Shown: positions 17,193 to 25,629 of the stretch, one piece after another
Numbering within the stretch: the stretch's first letter is position 1
Layout of the letters: the number at the start of each line of letters is the position of its first letter
Source: Albidovulum sp.
GTDB lineage: Bacteria; Pseudomonadota; Alphaproteobacteria; Rhodobacterales; Rhodobacteraceae
DNA length: 59,965 nt
Assembly (NCBI GenBank): GCA_030837825.1
Contig: JAUQYB010000147.1
Span: forward strand, 1 to 59,965
Direction: 5' to 3'
Notes under the pieces: model-generated
The model's input: the letters and a program-made list of their open reading frames with translations, nothing else
The model's database searches: none
Told to the model about the DNA's origin: nothing
Translations under genes and position numbers: made by a program

Positions 17193-18140
17193 TCAGAGCG
17201 GATGGAAGCAGGCGACGGGATGGGCGGGATCGTCCGACAGCGCCGGCCGTTCGGCGCGGCAGCGGTCGGTGGCGCGCGGACAGCGCCCGGCGAAGGCGCA
17301 GCCGGGCGGCAGGGCGAAGGGGCTGGGGATCTCGCCCTGCAAGGGCACGATGTCGCGGCGCCGCGCCGGATCGGGGGCGAAGCCCGACCGCATCAGCGCG
17401 GCGGTGTAGGGGTGGCGCGGGGCGGCGCCGGTGTCGGGCAGGATTTCGACCACCGCGCCCAGATACATCACCACGATCCGGTCGCAGAAATAACGCACAA
17501 GCCCAAGATCGTGGCTGATGAACAGATAGGTCAGCCCCATCCGGTCGCGCAGGTCCGACAGCAGCGCCACGATCTGCGCCTGGATCGACACGTCCAGACT
17601 GGCGGTCGGTTCGTCCAGCACCACGAATTCGGGCCTGAGCGCCAGCGCGCGGGCGATGCCGACTCGCTGGCGCTGGCCGCCGGAAAGCTGGTGCGGGTGG
17701 CTGGCGGCCAGCGTATCCGGCAGGCCGACCGCCGCCAGCATCGACGGGATCGCACCGGCGGGCAGCGGCTGGCGCTGGACGCGGAAGGGCTCGGCCAGCA
17801 CCTCGGCCAGGGTGTAGCGCGGATCAAGGCTGGAATAGGGATCCTGGAACACCATCGCCATGCGCCGCCGCGCGGCCCGAAGCGCAGCCGGGGAAAGCGC
17901 CGTCAGGTCGGTTCCGTCGAAGATCACCCGGCCGGCGCTGGGGTCGATCAGCCGCAGGACCAGCCGGGCGAGCGTCGACTTGCCGCAGCCGCTTTCGCCG
18001 ACCACCCCCAGCGCCTCGCCGCGCGCCACGTCCAGCGACACGTCGCGCACCGCCAGCATCTCGCGCGGGCGCGCGAAAAGGCCGCCGCCGGTGGCGAAGC
18101 GCCTGGTCAGCCCCTCGATGCGGATCAGCGGCGCAGTCAT
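17193..18140 (-). CDS. peptide ABC transporter ATP-binding protein (DppF/OppF type)
   Basis: 315 aa ABC ATPase with Walker A GESGCGKSTL, signature LSGGQRQRVGIARAL and Walker B FVVLDEP. It ends in the oligopeptide-transporter C-terminal domain with Cys residues in the GCAFAGRCP region, typical of DppF/OppF. The start at 18140 overlaps the stop of the DppD-like gene by four bases. With the second ATPase it would energise import through the two permeases encoded just upstream in the operon. The M81 peptidase gene follows after 12 bases. Confidence 0.92.
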   Translation of the reverse strand: MTAPLIRIEGLTRRFATGGGLFARPREMLAVRDVSLDVARGEALGVVGESGCGKSTLARLVLRLIDPSAGRVIFDGTDLTALSPAALRAARRRMAMVFQDPYSSLDPRYTLAEVLAEPFRVQRQPLPAGAIPSMLAAVGLPDTLAASHPHQLSGGQRQRVGIARALALRPEFVVLDEPTASLDVSIQAQIVALLSDLRDRMGLTYLFISHDLGLVRYFCDRIVVMYLGAVVEILPDTGAAPRHPYTAALMRSGFAPDPARRRDIVPLQGEIPSPFALPPGCAFAGRCPRATDRCRAERPALSDDPAHPVACFHPL

Positions 18141-19108
18141 GGCGCGGCCCCGGCAAGCTGCCCCGCATGGTGGCAGGCGACCCGGCCCGGCCCCTGCGCC
18201 ATCAGCGGCGGGACGGTTGCCCGGCAGATCCCGGTGGCGCGCGGGCAGCGCGGATGGAAGCGGCAACCGGACGGGAAGGCCAGCGCCGAAGGCACCGCGC
18301 CGGGGATGCCGTGCAGGCTTCGCTTCGCCATGCCCTCCTGCGGGATGCAGCCGATCAGCGCGGCGGTATAGGGATGGGCCGGGGCGGCGAAGATCGGCCC
18401 GACCGCGCCTTCCTCGGCCAGCCGGCCGGCATAAAGGACCGCCACGCGGTCGCAGACCTGCGCCACCACCCCCATGTCATGGGTGATCAGCAACAGCGCC
18501 AGCCCGCGGTCGCGCACCAGCGCGCCAAGGATCTGGATGATCTGCGCCTGCACCGTCACGTCAAGCGCGGTGGTCGGTTCGTCGGCGATGATCAGGTCCG
18601 GCTCGCCCGCCAGCGCCATCGCGATGACGATGCGCTGCTTCATGCCGCCCGACAACTGGTGCGGGTAAGCCTCGGCCACCGCCCGCGCATCGGGGATGCG
18701 CAACTGCGTCAGCAGGTCCAGCGTGCGGGCGCGGGCGGCGGATTGCGACAGCCCGAGGTGCAGGCGCGAGACCACATCGACCTGTTCGCCGATCCGCTGC
18801 ACCGGGTCGAGCGCGGTCATCGGGTTCTGGGTGACGAAGCCGATCCGCCGCCCACGCAGCGCGCGGCGCTGCGGCTCGGTCATCGCGCCCATGTCCTGGC
18901 CGTCGAACCTGACCCGTCCTTCGGTCACCCGCCCGCCGATCAGCGGCAGAAGCCCCATCGCGGCCATCGCCGTCAGCGACTTGCCCGAGCCGCTTTCGCC
19001 GACAAGGCCGAGGATCTGCCGCCGGTCGACGGCCAGGCTGATGCGATCAAGCAGCGCCACCTTGCCGATGGCGACGGACACCGCCTCAAGTTCCAGAAGC
19101 GCGCTCAT
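18137..19108 (-). CDS. peptide ABC transporter ATP-binding protein (DppD/OppD type)
   Basis: 323 aa ABC ATPase: Walker [12 protein letters not shown], signature LSGGMKQRIVIAMAL, Walker [13 protein letters not shown], and the OppD C-terminal extension with GCRFHPRCP. Its start overlaps the stop of the preceding permease gene and its end overlaps the second ATPase gene (ATGA at both junctions). Heterodimeric ATPase pairs of this kind belong to Dpp/Opp importers of peptides, nickel chelates, opines or glutathione. Confidence 0.92.
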   Translation of the reverse strand: MSALLELEAVSVAIGKVALLDRISLAVDRRQILGLVGESGSGKSLTAMAAMGLLPLIGGRVTEGRVRFDGQDMGAMTEPQRRALRGRRIGFVTQNPMTALDPVQRIGEQVDVVSRLHLGLSQSAARARTLDLLTQLRIPDARAVAEAYPHQLSGGMKQRIVIAMALAGEPDLIIADEPTTALDVTVQAQIIQILGALVRDRGLALLLITHDMGVVAQVCDRVAVLYAGRLAEEGAVGPIFAAPAHPYTAALIGCIPQEGMAKRSLHGIPGAVPSALAFPSGCRFHPRCPRATGICRATVPPLMAQGPGRVACHHAGQLAGAAP

Positions 19109-19959
19109 GCCGCCGCCCGCATCCGGCCGCGGATGTCCAGTTCGGCGATCAGCGCATCGCCGTAGAGGTTGATCGCCACCACGGTGACGGCCACGACCAG
19201 ACCGGGGAAGATGATGATCCAGGGCGCCTTGAACACCAGCGCCGAACCGGCCGACATCATCCCGCCCCAGCTTGGCACCGGGGGCTGCGCGCCAAGGCCG
19301 AAGAAGCCGAGCGTGGCTTCAAGGATGATCGCGTCGCCGGTGGCCAGCATCGCCGAGACCAGCACCGGCGCCAGCGCGTTCGGAAGCAGGTGGCGGAACA
19401 GGATATGGGCGTTGCCGGCACCAAGCGACCGCGCCGCCTCGATGAAGGTCTCGCCCTTCAGGGTCATGATCTGGGCCCGGGTCAGGCGGGTGAACTGCGC
19501 CAGATAGGCGACCGCGATGGCGATCATCGTGCCGGTGGTGCCGGGGCCGATGATGGCGACCAGGATCAGCGCGATCAGGATTTCCGGGAACGACCAGGTG
19601 AGGTCGACCACCACCGTCACCGCCCGGTCGAGCCAGCCGCCGAACCAGGCCGCCGCGGCGCCCAGCACCATGCCGCAGAGGACCGACAGCAGGATGGCGA
19701 TCCCGCTGACCGACAGCGAGGTGCGCGCGCCGTAGACCAGCCGGGTCAGCAGGTCGCGGCCGAATTCGTCGGTGCCCAGCCAGTGCAGCGCCGAGGGCGG
19801 CTGATAGGCATCCTTCAGCGCCTGCACGTCATAGGCCCAGGGCGACAGCACCGGCGCCAGCACCGCCGCGGCGATCACGGCGATCAGCCAGCCTCCGGCC
19901 AGCCCGCCGGCCAGCCGGTGCAGCGCGCGCAGCGGCGCGGGCAGGGTGGCCGCGGTCAT
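19105..19959 (-). CDS. peptide ABC transporter permease (DppC type)
   Basis: 284 aa inner-membrane permease with about six hydrophobic segments. The WLGTDEFGRDLLTRLVYGAR segment after the first helix is the hallmark of DppC/OppC. The EAARSLGAGNAHILFRH cytoplasmic loop is the EAA motif that contacts the ATPases. The ATG at 19959 overlaps the stop of the DppB-like gene. It forms the translocation channel together with that protein. Confidence 0.93.
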   Translation of the reverse strand: MTAATLPAPLRALHRLAGGLAGGWLIAVIAAAVLAPVLSPWAYDVQALKDAYQPPSALHWLGTDEFGRDLLTRLVYGARTSLSVSGIAILLSVLCGMVLGAAAAWFGGWLDRAVTVVVDLTWSFPEILIALILVAIIGPGTTGTMIAIAVAYLAQFTRLTRAQIMTLKGETFIEAARSLGAGNAHILFRHLLPNALAPVLVSAMLATGDAIILEATLGFFGLGAQPPVPSWGGMMSAGSALVFKAPWIIIFPGLVVAVTVVAINLYGDALIAELDIRGRMRAAA

Positions 19960-20882
19960 GACAGCGCCGCCCGCACGCGCGGGTCCATCGCCGCCTGAAG
20001 GATGTCGCCCAGAAGCGTGCCCAGCATCACCGCCATCGCCAGCATCAGCAAACACGCCTGCACCACCGGATAATCATGCTGGCTGAGCGACTTGATCAGA
20101 AGCGTGCCAAGGCCCGGCCGGGCAAAGACCACCTCGACCGTGACCGCGCCGCCAAGGATCCAGCCGATCCTCAGCGCAAGGATCGTCACCACCGGGATCA
20201 GCGCGTGGCGCAGCACATGGCGCACCTGGATGCGCAAGGGCGACAGGCCCTTGGCGTGCAGAAGCGTGACGAAATCGCGCCCCGCCGCCTCGATCATCGC
20301 CACCCGGGTGATGCGCGTGACCAGCGCGGTGCCGCCAAGGCCGATGGTCAGCACCGGCAGCACCAGCGACGACCAGCCCCGCGCGCCCGAAACCGGGAAC
20401 CAGCCGAGCCGGACCGAAAACAGCAGCATCAGGATCAGCCCCAGCCAGAACCCGGGCATGGTCGAGCCGAGAAGGACGCCGCCCATGATCGCCCGGTCCG
20501 GCCAGCGGTCGCGCCTGACCGCGGCGATCACGCCGAGCACCACGCCGAAGAACGACGAGAACAGAAGCGCCAGCCCCCCGAGCCTGAGCGAATGCGGCAG
20601 CGCCTGCGCGATCAGGTCTGCGACCGGCCGGCGCGCGACGATCGCCGTGCCCAGATCGCCCTGAACCACCTTGGAAAGCCAGATCCCGTATTGCACCGGC
20701 AAGGGCCGGTCGAGCCCGTAGCGCGCCTCCATCGCGGCCCGCGCGTCAGGTGACGACCCGATCTTCAGCAGGTTGTCGATCGGGTCGCCGGGGATGAAAT
20801 GCAGGATCAGGAAGATCACCACGGAAACGGCAAGGAACACCGGCACCAGCATCAGGGTCCGTCTGACCAGATAGCCAAGCAT
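19956..20882 (-). CDS. peptide ABC transporter permease (DppB type)
   Basis: 308 aa inner-membrane permease of the DppB/OppB type. The first transmembrane helix is at the very N-terminus (YLVRRTLMLVPVFLAVS) and is followed by FIPGDPIDNL. An EAA-type loop is seen around LLHAKGLSPLRIQVRHVLRH. It is paired with the DppC-like permease by a four-base overlap and lies 28 bases after the substrate-binding protein gene. Confidence 0.93.
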   Translation of the reverse strand: MLGYLVRRTLMLVPVFLAVSVVIFLILHFIPGDPIDNLLKIGSSPDARAAMEARYGLDRPLPVQYGIWLSKVVQGDLGTAIVARRPVADLIAQALPHSLRLGGLALLFSSFFGVVLGVIAAVRRDRWPDRAIMGGVLLGSTMPGFWLGLILMLLFSVRLGWFPVSGARGWSSLVLPVLTIGLGGTALVTRITRVAMIEAAGRDFVTLLHAKGLSPLRIQVRHVLRHALIPVVTILALRIGWILGGAVTVEVVFARPGLGTLLIKSLSQHDYPVVQACLLMLAMAVMLGTLLGDILQAAMDPRVRAALS

Positions 20883-20910
20883 CCCGGTGCCCCCTGCCGC
20901 CTGCGCGGTG

Positions 20911-22494
20911 CTACTGCTTCACCTCCATGTCCATGATGGCGACCACGCCGACATCGGGCGCGTTCACGGGATCGGGCATCACCAGCCGGTCGGCGTTGTA
21001 GGCGACGTTGGTCACCGGCTGATAGATCGGCGCCATCGGGAACTGGGTCAGCACGTATTCATGATAGGCGGTGAAGTTCTTCACCCGCTCGTCCATGTTC
21101 TTCGACCCCGTCATCGCCGTCGCGCGCAGCTCTTCGGCCTTGGGATCGTTGAACATCGAGACGTTGGGATAGCCCAGCCGGTCGCCGCCGAAGAACCAGT
21201 CGACGATGTCGGCATTGTCCCAGGTATAGGACCGCACCGCCAGTTGCTGTTCGCCGGTCTTGTACTGGTCGCGGATCATCGAGCTGTCGAAGGTGGTGAT
21301 CTCGGCCTCGATCCCCACCGCCTTCAGTTGCGCCTGCACCACCTCGGTCAGGCGGCGGAAGATGCTGTCGCTTTGCGTCCACAGGCTGACCTTCAGCGGC
21401 TGGCCGTCCTTGGCGCGCACCCCGTCCGCCCCCATCGCCCAGCCCGCCTCGTCCAGCAACGCATTGGCGCGGGTCGGGTCGTAGTGGATCTTGGCGCCGT
21501 CGGACACATGGCTTTCCGGCAGGGCCGAGATCAGGAAGGTATCGGCGACCGAGCCGATGCCGCCGAAGACCGAGGCCAGGATTTCCTCCTGGTTGATCGC
21601 CTTCGCCGCCGCCTCGCGCACGCGGATGTCGTCGAACGGCGCCTTGGTAACGTTGATCGGCATGTAGTAGACATCCGTCCCCGGCTTGGTCAGGATCGCC
21701 AGGTTGGCTTCCTTTTTCACCTCGGCCAGAAGGTCGGCCGGCACGCCCAGCAGCAGGTCGACCCCGCCGGTCTTCAGTTCCAGGAAGGCGGTCGAATCCT
21801 CGGCGATTTCACGGAAGGTCAGCTTGGCGATCTTGGCGGGGCCGTGGTTCTTCGCCACCGAGGGCCCCCAGGTGTAGTCGTCGTTCCTGACCAGCACGGT
21901 TTCCTGCCCGATGGCGAAGCTTTCCATCTTGTAGGGGCCGGTGCCGTAAACCTCGGTCACGCCATAGTTGTCGCCCAGCGCGGTGTAGGACTTCGGCTCG
22001 ATCACGTTCATGAAGGTCGAGGACAGGTTGTAAAGCAGGTTCGGCTCCGGCCGCGACATGACGAACTTGACGGTGTGGTCATCGACCACCTCGACCGAGG
22101 CGATGGCCTCGGCCATATAGGCGTTCTCGCTGTCGCTGGCCTTGAAGATCTCGATCCACTGCTTGACCGTGTCGGCGGTGAAGGGCTCGCCGTTGTGGAA
22201 CTTGACGCCTTGCTTCAGGTGGAAGGTCCAGGCCATCCCGTCGGGCGCCTCCTCCCAGCTTTCGGCCAGCCAGGGATGATAGGACAGGTCGGCCGCCTGG
22301 ACGACGAGCCGGTCGAAGATCAGGCCGGTCGCGGTGTTCAGCATCGTGGCCTTGATCGGGTTGTAGGTCGGCGCGCCCACTTCGTTGGTGTTCAGGACGA
22401 TCACCGCCTCCTGCGCGGTGGCGGCCTGGCCGGCCAGAAGCGCGGCAAGGCTGACGGTGGCGGAAAGCAGGGTCTTGCGGAAGGGGAAGGTCAT
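20911..22494 (-). CDS. peptide ABC transporter substrate-binding protein (SBP_bac_5)
   Basis: 527 aa with a Sec signal peptide (short basic start, hydrophobic core, AAT-AQ cleavage region near residue 26), so periplasmic. The SBP_bac_5 features are the WTFHLKQGVKFHNGEPFTADT segment and VREAAAKAINQEEI. It captures a ligand and delivers it to the DppBC-type permeases encoded next. I use the ATG at 22494 because it places the signal peptide at the N-terminus and has a purine-rich stretch before it. The ligand is unknown; M81 peptidase and racemase neighbours suggest a peptide containing D- or modified residues. Confidence 0.92.
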   Translation of the reverse strand: MTFPFRKTLLSATVSLAALLAGQAATAQEAVIVLNTNEVGAPTYNPIKATMLNTATGLIFDRLVVQAADLSYHPWLAESWEEAPDGMAWTFHLKQGVKFHNGEPFTADTVKQWIEIFKASDSENAYMAEAIASVEVVDDHTVKFVMSRPEPNLLYNLSSTFMNVIEPKSYTALGDNYGVTEVYGTGPYKMESFAIGQETVLVRNDDYTWGPSVAKNHGPAKIAKLTFREIAEDSTAFLELKTGGVDLLLGVPADLLAEVKKEANLAILTKPGTDVYYMPINVTKAPFDDIRVREAAAKAINQEEILASVFGGIGSVADTFLISALPESHVSDGAKIHYDPTRANALLDEAGWAMGADGVRAKDGQPLKVSLWTQSDSIFRRLTEVVQAQLKAVGIEAEITTFDSSMIRDQYKTGEQQLAVRSYTWDNADIVDWFFGGDRLGYPNVSMFNDPKAEELRATAMTGSKNMDERVKNFTAYHEYVLTQFPMAPIYQPVTNVAYNADRLVMPDPVNAPDVGVVAIMDMEVKQ

Positions 22495-22525
22495 GCCGTT
22501 CTCTTTCTCTCTGTTGGGTTTGCGG

Positions 22526-23458
22526 TCAGGGTCTGCCCGGGTTGCGTCCCGGGACGGTATGTCCGATGAAATCGCCGTAAAGCGCCGAGACGCGGGCCAT
22601 GCGGTCCTCGACCCCGGCGCCAAGCTCGCGGAAGACGCCGTTCACCATCAGCCCGATCAGCGACGACATCGCCGCCGTCGTGTCCCAGAAGTGATTGAGG
22701 TCGGTCGGCACGGCGAAAAGCTCGGTCACGACACCGGGCGCCCAGTCGCAGTAGGGGTCGGTGATCAGCGTGACTGGAATCCCCTCGTCGCGTGCGGCCA
22801 GCGCCAGATCGCGCGTCAGGCGCGAATAGCGGCGGCCGTCGATCAGGACGAGCGTCGTCTCTGCCGCGTCGGAAAGCAGGACGTCGGCGAAATGCCCGCT
22901 CGAGGCATCGGCAAGATGCACGCCGCCGCGCAGGTATTGCAGGTTGTGGACCAGTTCCGCCGCATGGCCTCGTTCGGTCTGGAACCCCGCGACCCAGACC
23001 GCGCGCCGCCGCGCCAGCCGCTTCACGGCGGCATCGAAGGCCGGCGTCGCGGCCAGTTCGTAGACCGTCACCAGCGCCGCGATCTCGCGTTCCAGAGCGC
23101 GCGACAGTTCGGCGCGGCCCTGCCGGCTGCGGCGGTGGAAATCCTCCAGCCGGTCGCCGATCAGCCAGGCTTTCTCGCCCAGATCCACCTGCAGGCTCGA
23201 TTTCAGGTCCTTCAGGTGCCGGTAGCCGATCGACCGGCAGAACCGGCCCACCGACGCCTCCGACACGCCCACCTTCTGCGCCACCGTGGCCGCCGTCTCG
23301 AACGGCAGCGAGGAGAGGCTTGTCAGCAGGTAGTGCGCCAGCGCGCGCTCGGCCGGGGTGCCGCCCCCTGCCGCGGCGGCGAGACGCTGGCGCAGGTCGC
23401 CCGCCGGGGCCGCGGCCCCTGCCGCACCGTCTGGCCTTGCTTCCGCGCTCTGCTCCAC
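22526..23458 (-). CDS. MurR/RpiR-family transcriptional regulator
   Basis: 310 aa with a GTG start. The N-terminal RpiR helix-turn-helix domain (about residues 20-105; ETAATVAQKVGVSEASVGRF) is followed by a SIS domain (about residues 140-275). SIS domains usually bind phospho-sugars, but RpiR-type proteins also regulate amino-acid and peptide loci. It is the first gene of the minus-strand operon, 31 bases before the binding-protein gene, and is divergent from the racemase/acyltransferase pair, so it may control both. No phospho-sugar gene is nearby. Confidence 0.88.
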   Translation of the reverse strand: MEQSAEARPDGAAGAAAPAGDLRQRLAAAAGGGTPAERALAHYLLTSLSSLPFETAATVAQKVGVSEASVGRFCRSIGYRHLKDLKSSLQVDLGEKAWLIGDRLEDFHRRSRQGRAELSRALEREIAALVTVYELAATPAFDAAVKRLARRRAVWVAGFQTERGHAAELVHNLQYLRGGVHLADASSGHFADVLLSDAAETTLVLIDGRRYSRLTRDLALAARDEGIPVTLITDPYCDWAPGVVTELFAVPTDLNHFWDTTAAMSSLIGLMVNGVFRELGAGVEDRMARVSALYGDFIGHTVPGRNPGRP

Positions 23459-23568
23459 CGGCGCATCCCCCGCTGCTGGAGGAAGGTTGTCAGGAATATT
23501 TCATTCGGTCAACAATGCAAGTAAACTGAAATCCGATGCCCAGAGCAATTCGCGATAGGACGCAGCAC
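23459..23568. promoter_or_regulatory. RpiR / racemase divergent intergenic region
   Basis: About 110 bases between divergent genes, with an AT-rich core near 23490-23535. The sequence GGAATATTTCATTC (around 23493) has an AATATT-centred symmetry and is a plausible RpiR operator. AGGA 8 bases before ATG 23569 is the ribosome-binding site that decides the racemase start over the in-frame ATG at 23536. Confidence 0.35.
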
Positions 23569-24702
23569 ATGCCGGACCCCGCTTTCACCAAGGCCCCGCT
23601 GCGGATCGACGGCGCTACCCTGCGGCTTGTGCGCCTGCCGCTGGTCACGCCGTTCACCATCGCGACCGGCACCATGACGGAAAAAGTCTTTCCCTTGCTG
23701 ACATTGCGCGCGGACGGGCTGGAGGGCTACGCCGAGGGCGTGATGGACCCGCTGCCGGATTATCTGGAGGAAACCGTCTCCGGGGCGATGGACCTTCTGG
23801 AGAAAGTCCTGCTGCCCCAGGTGCTGGGGAAGTCCTTCGCCCACCCCGAATCGCTGGCGCGCCAGATGGCACCGTGGCGGGCGAACCACATGGCGAAGGC
23901 CACCGTGGAAATGGCATTCTGGGACCTTTGGGCGAAATCGCTGGGCCTGCCGCTCCAGACCGTCCTCGGCGGCGAGGGCGAGGCGGTCGATGTCGGCGTG
24001 TCGCTGGGCATCGGTCCGATCGCGGGCACGCTCGACCGCGTGGCGGCGCATCTGCAACAGGGCTACAGGCGGATCAAGCTGAAGGTGAAGCCGGGCCATG
24101 ACATCGCGCTGTTGCGGGCGGTGCGCCATGACTTCCCCGACGCCCCTCTGACGGTAGACGCCAACTGCTGCTACACGCTGGCCGACACCGACCTGATCCG
24201 CCGGATGGACGATTTCGCGCTGGACTACATCGAGCAGCCGCTGGCCTGGGACGACATTCACGACCACGCCACCCTGCAATCGCGAATCCGCACGCCGATC
24301 TGCCTGGACGAGTGCATCCGCACCGTCGAACACGCCCGAAAGGCGTTGCAGACCGATGCCGCCCGGGTCGTCAACATCAAGGTCGGCCGGTCCGGCGGCC
24401 ATGCCGAGGCGCGGCGTATCCACGACCTTTGCGAGGCCTTCCAGGTGCCGGTCTGGTGCGGCGGGATGCTCGAGTCCGGCATCGGCCGGGCGCACAACAT
24501 CCACCTGTCCACGCTGCCCAACTTCACCAAGCCGGGCGACACCTCCTCGGCCAGCCGCTACTTCACCCGCGACATCGTCTGCGAGAAGCTGGAAACCGAA
24601 GCCGGCCGGATGCCCGTGCCGAGGGGCCCGGGCATCGGCGTGACGCTGGATCTGGACTACCTTGCCACCGCCACCCTGTCCTCGCAGGACTTCCGCGCAT
24701 GA
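23569..24702 (+). CDS. enolase-superfamily N-acylamino acid racemase / OSBS-like enzyme
   Basis: 377 aa muconate-lactonizing subgroup enolase-superfamily protein. The KxK pair is Lys170/Lys172 (RIKLKVK); metal ligands are Asp197 (VDAN), Glu222 (YIEQPL) and Asp247 (CLDE); the second-face Lys271 lies in VNIKVGRSGG. The set of two lysines fits 1,1-proton transfer as in N-succinylamino acid racemase (NSAR) and o-succinylbenzoate synthase. The gene overlaps a GNAT acyltransferase by ATGA, the arrangement known for NSAR in the irreversible D-to-L amino acid conversion pathway. No menaquinone genes are near, so an NSAR role is favoured over OSBS. Substrate specificity is inferred. Confidence 0.82.
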   Translation: MPDPAFTKAPLRIDGATLRLVRLPLVTPFTIATGTMTEKVFPLLTLRADGLEGYAEGVMDPLPDYLEETVSGAMDLLEKVLLPQVLGKSFAHPESLARQMAPWRANHMAKATVEMAFWDLWAKSLGLPLQTVLGGEGEAVDVGVSLGIGPIAGTLDRVAAHLQQGYRRIKLKVKPGHDIALLRAVRHDFPDAPLTVDANCCYTLADTDLIRRMDDFALDYIEQPLAWDDIHDHATLQSRIRTPICLDECIRTVEHARKALQTDAARVVNIKVGRSGGHAEARRIHDLCEAFQVPVWCGGMLESGIGRAHNIHLSTLPNFTKPGDTSSASRYFTRDIVCEKLETEAGRMPVPRGPGIGVTLDLDYLATATLSSQDFRA

Positions 24703-25409
24703 CCGGCGTCACCCTCCGAGACCTCTCCGGCATGGCCGAGTTCCGCGAGGCCGAGGCATTGCAGCGCGAGGTCTGGGGCGAGGGCGACCTGCCGGACCCG
24801 GCCGACCTGATGATGGTGATCCAGGCCGAGGGTGGCCTTGCCGGCGGCGCTTTCGTCGAGGGCCGGCTGATGGGCTACATCTTCGGCTTCCCGACCCGCG
24901 ATCCCGGCATCCAGCATTCGCACCGGCTGGCCGTCCTGCCCGAGGCGCGCGGTCTCGGTCTTGGCGTCCGGCTGAAGTTCTACCAGCGCGACTGGTGCCT
25001 TACGCGCGGCATGACCCTCGTCCGCTGGACCTTCGATCCCTTGCGCGCGGTCAACGCCACGCTGAACATCCACCGCCTTGGCGCCACGTCCGACACCTAT
25101 CTCGAGGACTATTACGGCGAGATGGCGGGCATCAACAGCGGCCTCGCCTCGGACCGGCTGCTGGTCAACTGGGACCTTGCCTCACCCGTGGTCGCGGCGC
25201 TGGCGCGGGGCATCGAGCGGCCGCCGCGTCCGGCAAGCCCCTTGGCGCTGGCGCTGCCGGAAGACCTCGGCGATCTGGCGAGGGTCGATCCGGGCCGCGC
25301 CAGCGACCTGCGGCAGGGGCTGCGCGAAGGGCTGAAGGCGGCATTCTCGAACGGCCGCAGGATCGTGGACTTCGACAGGGCGGCGCGGGTCTACCTTCTG
25401 TCCGACTGA
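24699..25409 (+). CDS. GNAT-family N-acyltransferase, probable partner of the racemase
   Basis: 236 aa. The GNAT core is visible in residues 1-150: hydrophobic strands GGAFVEGRLMGYIFGF, then HSHRLAVLPEARGLGLGVRLK, with an R-x-x-G-x-G-type acyl-CoA loop. The remaining 80 residues extend beyond a minimal GNAT. In Geobacillus kaustophilus, a GNAT protein encoded with NSAR succinylates D-amino acids, and the racemase then gives the L-form. ATGA overlap with the racemase gene and a shared plus-strand operon support the same role. A desuccinylase completing that pathway is not found nearby. Confidence 0.78.
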   Translation: MTGVTLRDLSGMAEFREAEALQREVWGEGDLPDPADLMMVIQAEGGLAGGAFVEGRLMGYIFGFPTRDPGIQHSHRLAVLPEARGLGLGVRLKFYQRDWCLTRGMTLVRWTFDPLRAVNATLNIHRLGATSDTYLEDYYGEMAGINSGLASDRLLVNWDLASPVVAALARGIERPPRPASPLALALPEDLGDLARVDPGRASDLRQGLREGLKAAFSNGRRIVDFDRAARVYLLSD

Positions 25410-25559
25410 CGCGGCCCGGCGTTCCCCGCGGCGGCAGGGCAGGGATCGGCGCGCGCCGCCGGTCACATGCCGCTTCCCAACCTGCCGGTTTTCCTGTATG
25501 GCCCCCCTCCATCTGTGACGTGAGCCCATGCCCCCGGGCGCATGCGAAGGATAGGGGGC

Positions 25560-25577
25560 GGCGGCAATGGGGCCGCC
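25560..25577 (+). promoter_or_regulatory. stem-loop in the pnp leader
   Basis: GGCGGC-AATGGG-GCCGCC can form a 6-bp stem about 50 bases before pnp. pnp leaders in other bacteria carry hairpins cut by RNase III for autoregulation, so this is a candidate. The surrounding 220 bases (25410-25629) hold no gene; rpsO, the usual upstream neighbour of pnp, is not there. Confidence 0.3.
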
Positions 25578-25629
25578 ATAGGAACGGGAGTCCCGGAGGG
25601 CCGGGGTCGCTCCCCAGAGGAAACGATAG

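Noticed and set aside
15747..18371. An 874-codon frame antisense to mlrC and an ABC ATPase gene
   Set aside because: It crosses two real genes on the other strand and lacks any recognisable motif.
23569..24702. menC (o-succinylbenzoate synthase)
   Set aside because: No menaquinone genes are near, and the overlapping GNAT gene is the known partner of N-succinylamino acid racemases.
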